Below, in pieces: positions 62,913-64,000 of a stretch of 64,000 bases of DNA (position 1 is the stretch's first letter; every line of letters starts with the position of its first letter). Origin of the DNA: Pseudomonas lini. GTDB taxonomy: Bacteria > Pseudomonadota > Gammaproteobacteria > Pseudomonadales > Pseudomonadaceae. The position numbers were made by a program, and so were the translations under genes. The notes beneath the pieces were generated by a model. That model had not been told where the DNA came from, made no database searches, and was given only the letters and a program-made list of their open reading frames with translations. The stretch is taken from contig NZ_JAUSSR010000009.1 in assembly GCF_030812475.1 (NCBI RefSeq), positions 62,001-126,000 of the forward strand, given 5' to 3'.

Positions 62913-64000
62913 TCAGATTTTATCGATCGGTACACCGTGGTTGTTTTTCCACATCATCACCACGGCGCTTGCAATGACCGCGACAACGATCAAATAGATG
63001 TTGAAGATCCAGCCAATGTTTTCCGAGTACAACCACGTTGTCAGGTAGGAGGCTGTGCCGCCGAACACTGCCACACCGAGAGAAATACACACCCCGAACA
63101 TCCGAGTGCGATAGCGGGTCGGGATCTGTTCGGAGATCGAGGCCGGTTTACAACCGGTGATAAAGGCGACCAACAACAAGCCTGCGGTTTGCGCCACCAT
63201 CAACGTCCACGGTTCACTGGAAATCAGACCCCACAGCGGGAACAGCGTGGCGGCAATCCCCAGCAAGGAAATCAGCGCCGAAATCTTGCGTCCCCACAGA
63301 TCCGAGATCCAGCCGGAAACCGGCAGGAAGATCAGGTAGATGACCTGTGCAATGCAACTCATGGTAAACGCGCTGCGTGGGTCCATGCCTTTGACGCTGA
63401 TGGCGTAGATCGAGGCCGAGGTGACCCAGGTGTAGTAGGTCAATGTGGCACCGGCTTCATAGAGAAACAGACGCACGCCGTGCTGGATGATCTTGCCTCG
63501 ACTCCAGGCTGGCGCTGTTGATTCACCGCCAGCACTCGGCGAGTGTTCACTTTCCATCATGTTGCGACGCAGCCACAAGGCAAAGACGGCCAACAGACCA
63601 CCTGTGGCGAAGGGGATACGCCAGCCCCACTCCTGCATTTCACTCACGGACAACAATGACGTCAGCAATGCCATGTAGAACGTCGCCAGCAACGAGCCGC
63701 AGCCAACCGCGATAAACACCGTGCTTGACCACAACCCTCGTTTCTTCGGCGGTGCGATTTCGGCGATGTAGGCGTAGGAGGTGGTGGTTTCACCACCATG
63801 GGCAAAACCTTGTACCAGCCTGGCGAGCAGCAAGAGTCCTGAAGCCCAACTGCCAATCGAATCATAAGAGGGAATAAAGGCGATCAGCAAACTCGCGCCA
63901 GCCATCAACAGCATGGTGCTGAGCAACACCACGCGCCTTCCCAGTTTGTCGGCGAGGATGCCGAAGAAGATCCCGCCGATAGGCCGCAACAGAAACCCCG
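62913..64000 (-). CDS. MFS metabolite:H+ symporter (MHS type), N-terminus outside window
   Basis: The C-terminal ~360 residues of a major-facilitator transporter. The frame is open to the right edge and reads 'GFLLRPIGGIFFG' then 'ILADKLGRRVVLLSTMLLMA', the loop 2-3 motif of MHS-type organic-acid symporters (ShiA, KgtP, ProP). 'ARLVQGFAHGGETTTSYAYI' follows as usual. Around nine spans are visible. The TTG at 63989 is internal, not a start. Converges on the efflux operon across the REP pair. The substrate is unknown, probably an organic acid. Confidence 0.85.
   Translation of the reverse strand, partial: GFLLRPIGGIFFGILADKLGRRVVLLSTMLLMAGASLLIAFIPSYDSIGSWASGLLLLARLVQGFAHGGETTTSYAYIAEIAPPKKRGLWSSTVFIAVGCGSLLATFYMALLTSLLSVSEMQEWGWRIPFATGGLLAVFALWLRRNMMESEHSPSAGGESTAPAWSRGKIIQHGVRLFLYEAGATLTYYTWVTSASIYAISVKGMDPRSAFTMSCIAQVIYLIFLPVSGWISDLWGRKISALISLLGIAATLFPLWGLISSEPWTLMVAQTAGLLLVAFITGCKPASISEQIPTRYRTRMFGVCISLGVAVFGGTASYLTTWLYSENIGWIFNIYLIVVAVIASAVVMMWKNNHGVPIDKI

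Overview
The window looks like a piece of a Pseudomonas chromosome, most likely of the P. fluorescens group. The evidence is the moderately high GC of the core genes, a paired REP-type repeat of the kind common in that group (62812-62901), a MexEF-OprN-like efflux operon, and many LysR/GntR regulators with divergent targets. This rests on recognised protein families and gene order, not on a database search.

Region 1 (1-12.6 kb) is the right end of a prophage with a Mu-type contractile tail. In Mu order it holds a tape measure (cut by the window edge), a circularisation/LysM protein, hub, spike, gp25-like, J-like and gp48-like proteins, then a fibre-like protein. An AT-rich O-acyltransferase gene (a likely lysogenic-conversion gene), a small lysis cassette and a 69-aa prophage-end gene follow. 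It ends in a 135-bp sequence carrying the 3' half of a tRNA-Pro(GGG) gene and its terminator.

Region 2 (12.6-43.4 kb) lies between two direct copies of that tRNA-Pro sequence and reads as a metabolic genomic island. Decayed genes mark its edges: MFS and DeoR remnants on the left, a frameshifted integrase fused to a prophage-end remnant on the right. The cargo includes OtnI, OtnK and OtnC, which turn 2-oxo-tetronate into dihydroxyacetone phosphate. A five-enzyme set in one transcription direction follows: Pyk, Eno, TpiA, non-phosphorylating GapN and GpmI, enough to take DHAP to pyruvate. Around them are a CitMHS transporter, SDR, Asp/Glu-racemase-like protein, RraA-type aldolase, isocitrate/isopropylmalate-type dehydrogenase, beta-propeller lactonase, AbrB-like membrane protein, an aconitase, a solute-binding protein without a visible signal peptide, a chemoreceptor and two related GntR regulators that seem to carry two DNA-binding domains each. 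I read this as a horizontally acquired unit for sensing, importing and degrading a C4-C6 hydroxy acid, with its own lower glycolysis. The island ends with TerC and a lysE-panB-maoC operon divergent from an Lrp-type regulator.

Region 3 (43.6-64 kb) is ordinary accessory/core chromosome: a transposase fragment, an LLM oxidoreductase, an exported DJ-1/PfpI protein with a divergent LysR, an old yellow enzyme with a divergent LysR, a tightly overlapping cupin/MRJP/small-membrane/MntH/SRPBCC operon divergent from an ADH-ALDH pair, a tripartite RND efflux operon preceded by a small exported peptide, a REP pair, and an MFS transporter cut by the window end. I saw no rRNA, no complete tRNA and no CRISPR array.
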